64,000 bases of DNA. Source: Ningiella ruwaisensis. Lineage in GTDB: Bacteria > Pseudomonadota > Gammaproteobacteria > Enterobacterales > Alteromonadaceae. The position numbers were made by a program, and so were the translations under genes. Positions 59,510-64,000 of this stretch are shown here, in pieces. Below the pieces are notes generated by a model. The model saw only the letters and a list, made by a program, of their open reading frames with translations, made no database searches and had not been told where the DNA came from. The stretch spans positions 24,537 through 88,536 of the forward strand of contig NZ_RAHT01000010.1 in assembly GCF_004798935.1 (NCBI RefSeq), read 5' to 3'. Within the stretch, counting starts at the first letter, position 1, and the number at the start of each line of letters is the position of its first letter.

Positions 59510-60045
59510 AGCTCTTTTTCAGCAAATTCCGCGAGACGACTTCGTACCACACCATCTAAGCTAATTGTTGCGCTGCCCGAAAAGTTTTTAAATTTCTCAA
59601 CGATGTAGGTTAAACCAGAGCTAAGCGCGTTCAGATAGTTGCTGTCAATTTGAGATAAATTACCAGCACAAATTAATTTGGTACCTTCTCCGCATCGCGT
59701 GATGATGGTTTTAAGCTGCGAAGCGGTCAGGTTTTGGGACTCATCTAAAATAACGATGGCGTTTTGCAAGCTGCGCCCACGCATAAAGTTCACCGATTTA
59801 AACTGAATATTTGCCTTTTCCATAATATAGCTGAGCGAACCGGTGATATTTTCATCATTTTTGTGTAGCGCTTCAAGTGAATCAGTAATGGCGGCAAGCC
59901 AGGGTGCCATTTTTTCTTCCTCGGTTCCCGGTAAAAAGCCTATCGATTCCGCAATCTCTGGTGTTGAACGCGTAACAATAATTTTATCGTACATGTTTTT
60001 TTCAACTACCATTTCAAGCGCGGCGGCCAGAGCCAATAAGGTTTT
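59506..60045 (-). pseudogene. phoH: PhoH-family ATPase gene, truncated at the Walker A motif by an island
   Basis: The remaining 180 or so codons begin at the KTLLALAAALEM part of Walker A and continue with IIVTRSTPEI, GFLPGTEEEKM, FMRGRSLQNAIVILDESQN (Walker B) and the rest of the domain. The residues expected before KT (the Gly-rich GxxGxG part) and the whole upstream region are replaced by foreign codons (for example KLEYL) that read into the island. The fragment would lack ATP binding. The missing 5' part should lie beyond the far end of the island. Confidence 0.85.
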
Positions 60046-60156
60046 AAGGTATTCTAATTTAAAAATAGACAGACCGACCGACTGAGCATTAAACTTGTAT
60101 AAATAAGCACATGCGAACCAGCAATAAAAATTAAATGGTCTAACGCCGGAATTTAA

Positions 60157-63100
60157 ATGAATCAGAACAAAGCGCTCCTAAATATTGATGACCCAATCTT
60201 CGCACATTTTGCGCCAGAAGGAAGCCTTTTCCGAGACTGTCTTCTCGCCTCAAGATGGGACGACAAAAACGATGGCTCGAACTCACTAGCTCACTACAAC
60301 AGTCGTCTAGCAATTTCGAAGCTTATTCAGTCTGTCGAATTGGACAACTGTAGAAGCTTGATGAACCTGCTTTCGAGTCCAGCCAAAAGCTTATCTAAAG
60401 GCGACGTCATTCAAGGATTTAAGTCTGCTGACCTTATACTTAAAGAGATTTTTCCTATTCAAAGGGCAAAAGACTATGGCAGTGCATTCAGACGTTTTGT
60501 AAAACAATTCAGCGGTCCCCTGTGTAATGGTTCAAAGGTATCCGAAATAACTTACGAATCAGTTTTATGGACTAATTCGGATTTTCAAGAGAATTTACAC
60601 GTTGGACTTCTTGAAATAACCACGAAAGGCTCCAGAACAAAGACTAACTTTGTGGATCCTGATTTTTTTCCAAATCTGTTTAAGTTGGACTCAGTACTTC
60701 ACTGCCTAATGAAGAATGTAGAAGCTTCTTCAAAAGAAAATCCATTGGAATATAGTGTTTTAGCAACATTGAAGGCTCAGATACGGACTATAAACGATCA
60801 CCTTTGCAATTCGCCCATAGCAAAGCTTTTAAATACGTCATTACACCTTCTTAAAGCTAACACAATCAATCCAGCTCTGATGGATTATGAACGCCAACTA
60901 TATGCATTAAATCCGAAGAAAAAGAACAACCAAACAAGCGTAATCTTCAGACAATACCTCTTCAACTACGCCTTGACGTTGCCGGAACACCTAGAAGAAA
61001 AAAACAAGTTTAAGACCAATTTTCTCAGCTCTGGAAAGCTTAAATTTAAACCCAAGTACACTATAAGTACAGCAAATGGAAACTACACAGTAGACAGCTT
61101 CCAACTACCTTCCATACTGCCAACTGAGAGCTTGGCAGATACCTGTTTCACGTGTTTACAAAAGTCAACGAAACATCAGCCAGCCCAAGCCTCAGATATC
61201 GAAAAGCTGATTGAAGTATTAAAAATAGTTGAACAGAATGACTGCACGCATGCGCGACTCCTATTTGCTAGAAAGCCTCAGGATTTAATCCGTTACCACG
61301 TTGGCAATGGCTTAAAGGAGTTAGAGCAAGCTCTCGGTGACTACTTTCCCGGACAAGAAAAAGAACGGCTTGCGATAGTAAGACAGTTTATCGACCTTTG
61401 CCCTACCCCGATCAGGAATGGAAAACTCATAAGCGAGATGAGCTTCGACTCACAGATCGTGATCGAAGATAAGCCGCAGACACTCGCAATCAAAACGTAC
61501 TCTAAAACCAACGGAAAAAAGAAAACACTTTTTTACCAACTTAACCTCACAAAAATTGCAGATCTGCTTTCTCCCGACGGCCTACTAACCGTATGTCTCA
61601 ATGAGTTAAAGAATAGCTCTATTTTACATCAACAACCTTCATCAACCTTATCATCGCTTGAAGTGACTTTAGGCTACGTCGCAAATGCTGAGGAAAACGA
61701 AGCCATTAAGCATGTCTTTAAAAGCCCGCTAAAAAAACTCAGTCAACGAGACTTCAGGCTGGGTTTTTCAGAACTTGAGGACATTATTGACGCACAAAAA
61801 ATCAATACAAAAGCAGCTAAAAGCCAAGCCTTGAGAACGTTTTTAAATAAGCATGCTGGTAAAATTAACGATAAAGTCGAAATAAAAAACTGCGGTTTTT
61901 CTACAAGGATTAGCGCTGGTGATGAAAGAAAAGCCCAGAAACTAATAGAGCCTGTAGACGAAAATGGCAAAGTACTTCCCAGCCCGGTATTGGAGAAGCA
62001 TTTGTCATTAGAAGAACTCAAAAAGCGATATCATGAATATCTGACCCAACCCATTGATGCAATTCTAGATGCGTGCAAGAAAGAAATTGCAAACTACAAA
62101 AAGCTGCTTGATGACTTAGCTCCCTACACATGCACTGACCAAAATGGACACTATACCTATTCGATGCCAGCAGAAGTCAGAGACATTGTTGCGGAAAATC
62201 AGCTGGGACAAGAGAGACGAAAAGGATATTCGTTAAGCCGTACAATGTTATCTCGGATGAGGGAGAAACACACTAAAGAAGTTATGTTAGGTGCATATCT
62301 TCAGCACCAGCTCTCTTTAGGTATAACCTCGCGAACATACTGTTTAAACAAACTAGAGCTAGTTCCTGACCATGTAAAACACTGGTTTCCAAACACAGGA
62401 ACAGGTATGAAAGACTTGTTCTGGAGCAGTGTTTTTCTGCCCAAATACATCTTACTCGTCTGCTTTATTCGGTTGGCGATAAAAACAACATGGAACAAGG
62501 ATGTAATTGCGATACTGGACCGTTCAAACTTACCAGATTCATTGCCTCAAGGCGCTTTTACCATTGGTGGATTTAAAGAAAAGGTCAGTAAGCATACAAA
62601 GCCTGTGACCATTGAGCCGCATGAGAAGGAGCTTCGTGAGGTGATCAGCTTTCTTATTCAACATTATGAAAACATGATCAGCTACGGCGTTAAGCCTGAC
62701 AGTTTGTGGGACACGCCTAATTCGACCAAACTCAGTTTTCTATCAGGGAGAACTATCGATAGTTTCAGAGAACATCATATCCTCCCTTATTTTCGAATGG
62801 AGCTACTGGCAAAACATCAAATCAACTTAAGGAAGGGAATCGACGGTGATGTAATCAAGTCCCAAATGGAGAGAAATCATGGCAGTCTCAGAGTAACAGC
62901 AAGATATTTGTCGCATCCAATAGCCCTGCTCGAATATGAAGCTAACAACGCTGATTTTCAACGACGATTGGAGACATCGGTTCAGTTTAGAGACAAAAAA
63001 GAGAAACTAAAAAAGTATGGTTTTGATCCGAAGAACATTGATGAAAATCTGTTAATCGCTCCTTCTGAGAATAAGGATGATTTGCCAAAGTGGTTTCTAT

Positions 63101-63426
63101 TGCCAGATGGTTCGTCATGCACTGACATCTTTGCTACCGTAGATAAATCTAAAAAGGACAGCATCTGTAGAGGAAGGCTTTGCCATGCAGGTGATGGCTG
63201 CCAATTCAACAAAGTCGAAATTGGCGTTGAGGAATTTGTCTACACGCTTAGACGTCAAGCCTATTACCTTAGCCGTGGAATGGCCTTGTTAGACAAAAAT
63301 GGCCAAGAATACTTCGATGAATATATCGCCCCTGATATGCGCTTTACGTTTGGCCTCGCCAAATACGTAGAGTTTGCAAACCCTTCTTTGTTTAAAAAAG
63401 CTAAAGGGAGATTAGCCGATGCTTAA
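60157..63426 (+). CDS. 1089-residue tyrosine-recombinase-like protein with repeated N-terminal modules
   Basis: Large protein without a clear match in memory. Residues about 20-600 look like four divergent copies of one module of about 150 residues: compare LSSPAKSLSKGDVIQGFKSA (about 72), FARKPQDLIRYHVGNGLKEL (about 365) and FKSPLKKLSQRDFRLGFSEL (about 520), each followed by an FRRF/VRQF/LRTF block and a beta hairpin. Residues about 760-930 resemble a tyrosine recombinase catalytic domain: LLVCFIRLAIKTTWNKDVIA for the first box, REHHILPYFRMELLAKH for the HxxR region, and HGSLRVTARYLSHP with a candidate nucleophile tyrosine near 915. A cysteine cluster (CRGRLCHAGDGC) follows near residue 1010. 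It probably catalyses island integration and excision. Confidence 0.65.
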   Translation: MNQNKALLNIDDPIFAHFAPEGSLFRDCLLASRWDDKNDGSNSLAHYNSRLAISKLIQSVELDNCRSLMNLLSSPAKSLSKGDVIQGFKSADLILKEIFPIQRAKDYGSAFRRFVKQFSGPLCNGSKVSEITYESVLWTNSDFQENLHVGLLEITTKGSRTKTNFVDPDFFPNLFKLDSVLHCLMKNVEASSKENPLEYSVLATLKAQIRTINDHLCNSPIAKLLNTSLHLLKANTINPALMDYERQLYALNPKKKNNQTSVIFRQYLFNYALTLPEHLEEKNKFKTNFLSSGKLKFKPKYTISTANGNYTVDSFQLPSILPTESLADTCFTCLQKSTKHQPAQASDIEKLIEVLKIVEQNDCTHARLLFARKPQDLIRYHVGNGLKELEQALGDYFPGQEKERLAIVRQFIDLCPTPIRNGKLISEMSFDSQIVIEDKPQTLAIKTYSKTNGKKKTLFYQLNLTKIADLLSPDGLLTVCLNELKNSSILHQQPSSTLSSLEVTLGYVANAEENEAIKHVFKSPLKKLSQRDFRLGFSELEDIIDAQKINTKAAKSQALRTFLNKHAGKINDKVEIKNCGFSTRISAGDERKAQKLIEPVDENGKVLPSPVLEKHLSLEELKKRYHEYLTQPIDAILDACKKEIANYKKLLDDLAPYTCTDQNGHYTYSMPAEVRDIVAENQLGQERRKGYSLSRTMLSRMREKHTKEVMLGAYLQHQLSLGITSRTYCLNKLELVPDHVKHWFPNTGTGMKDLFWSSVFLPKYILLVCFIRLAIKTTWNKDVIAILDRSNLPDSLPQGAFTIGGFKEKVSKHTKPVTIEPHEKELREVISFLIQHYENMISYGVKPDSLWDTPNSTKLSFLSGRTIDSFREHHILPYFRMELLAKHQINLRKGIDGDVIKSQMERNHGSLRVTARYLSHPIALLEYEANNADFQRRLETSVQFRDKKEKLKKYGFDPKNIDENLLIAPSENKDDLPKWFLLPDGSSCTDIFATVDKSKKDSICRGRLCHAGDGCQFNKVEIGVEEFVYTLRRQAYYLSRGMALLDKNGQEYFDEYIAPDMRFTFGLAKYVEFANPSLFKKAKGRLADA

Positions 63427-64000
63427 TAATGTTCAATATCAATTTTTAGATGCTGATCAGCCAGAGAAAATTATTAGTGAGCACGAAGACCTATTAGTTG
63501 AAAACGCCAAGCGACTCGCAGTGACTGACGAAAAGTTAGTACTTGAAGGGACTGTATTAAGATTTTGGGCGGTGATTGAAGGAGCGAAAGCCAATGAGTC
63601 GGTCAAACAAGAAGGAGCGGTAGACCTTAAAAATATATGGATACCCGGTGCTGCGGGATGGCAGCACCCAGTGCCTATCTTATTGTTCCCTGACTATGCG
63701 AAGGTACTTATCGAAATCGTCGATATCTACACAAACAATGCCAAACATACGCCTACATTTGTTAAAACGGGGCTGATGTCTCAACTAACTGTTGCAGCAC
63801 AATTCATTGAATATATGTGCCTGCATGGCCACTTGAGGCTTAGAAGTATCCCTGAAACACAAATCAATGAAATGTTAAATTCATTAAAACAAGGCGGGAT
63901 CCCTGAAGCGCTCCAACTTCATAAACGCGTCAACACATTCATTGATAGGCTCATCGATAATGATGAATTGGAACCATTTTTGATAGGCTCTGGTGAGGCT
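63419..64000 (+). CDS. second recombinase-module protein, partial (runs off the window)
   Basis: Open frame from ATG at 63419, overlapping the 1089-residue gene by 8 bases, with no stop before 64000 (194 codons seen). The middle segment (SQLTVAAQFIEYMCLHGHLR, then EMLNSLKQGGIPEALQLHKR) looks like an alpha-helical, SAM-like core-binding part of a tyrosine recombinase. WQHPVPILLFPDYA precedes it. The overlap implies co-translation with the upstream protein, as in multi-recombinase modules. Confidence 0.65.
   Translation, partial: MLNNVQYQFLDADQPEKIISEHEDLLVENAKRLAVTDEKLVLEGTVLRFWAVIEGAKANESVKQEGAVDLKNIWIPGAAGWQHPVPILLFPDYAKVLIEIVDIYTNNAKHTPTFVKTGLMSQLTVAAQFIEYMCLHGHLRLRSIPETQINEMLNSLKQGGIPEALQLHKRVNTFIDRLIDNDELEPFLIGSGEA

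Larger units (their letters stand above)
60046..64000 (+). mobile_element. left end of a mobile island with overlapping large recombinase-like genes, inserted in phoH
   Basis: Foreign DNA begins right after GGTTTT (60040-60045) of the interrupted phoH gene. The first gene starts 111 bases inside and a second overlaps it; the window ends inside the second. The layout of tandem, overlapping large recombinase-like genes at one end of an island resembles several multi-recombinase modules (Tn554 tnpABC, RIT trios, gamma-mobile-trio islands). Which one, if any, cannot be decided from this part. Cargo and the far end lie outside the window. Confidence 0.7.

Noticed and set aside
61900..62100. CRISPR-like or toxin-antitoxin features inside the island start
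   Set aside because: No short regularly spaced repeats and no small paired ORFs are present in the visible part.

Overview
The window reads as a chromosome segment of a marine gammaproteobacterium of the Alteromonadales. The evidence is the conserved block trxA / rho / rhlB / gppA, the ubiE-ubiJ-ubiB operon, purA next to a DUF2065 gene, TonB-dependent receptors paired with a tryptophan-halogenase-like protein, and a PEP-CTERM-like tail. This assignment is an inference from gene content and style. No rRNA, CRISPR array or complete insertion sequence was seen.

Region 1 (1-17592) is a peptidoglycan/muropeptide utilisation locus. It carries an alanine racemase (cut by the window edge), a sodium-solute symporter, MurQ etherase, NamZ exo-muramidase, a MurR-like RpiR regulator, an M14 carboxypeptidase-like enzyme, a secreted two-domain NagZ, a large TonB-dependent receptor, a tryptophan-halogenase-like flavoprotein, a lipoprotein fusing an amidase_2 domain, a peptidoglycan-binding domain and a beta-lactamase-fold domain, and an NhaC-family antiporter. 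The set parallels the Bacillus subtilis murQ-murR-murP-amiE-nagZ-namZ cluster, rebuilt for a Gram-negative cell: the receptor imports fragments, periplasmic enzymes take them apart, and cytoplasmic enzymes convert MurNAc-6-P and D-alanine. A shared motif, TTGGAATAnTTTATT, lies before the regulator/M14 pair and before the receptor.

Region 2 (17593-20311) is a small accessory pocket. It holds a PEP-CTERM-like secreted protein, a 46-residue ORF followed by an attC-like palindromic site, and an unrecognised 263-residue protein, among gene-poor DNA with repeated GCGGACA words.

Region 3 (20312-49272) is mostly housekeeping: aldehyde dehydrogenase, purA, cnoX, dps, a copper chaperone, tRNA-Thr with a 30-bp tandem duplication of its 3' end, purEK, an M20 hydrolase, a tricorn-like protease, an SMP-30-like protein, an AidB-like acyl-CoA dehydrogenase, rho, trxA, rhlB, gppA, ubiBJE, a 3-methyladenine glycosylase-like gene, prlC and gorA.

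Region 4 (49273-60045) holds small envelope proteins, a MipA-like outer-membrane protein, an HDOD protein, a class III cyclase, a histidine-rich TonB receptor preceded by two Zur-box-like sites, a lipoprotein, a TlpA-like thioredoxin and the 3' part of a PhoH-family ATPase gene.

Region 5 (60046-64000) is the left end of a mobile island that cuts phoH exactly at its Walker A motif. It starts with a 1089-residue protein with a repetitive N-terminal half and a tyrosine-recombinase-like C-terminal region. A second gene overlaps it and runs off the window. The rest of the island, and whatever it carries, lies beyond position 64000.
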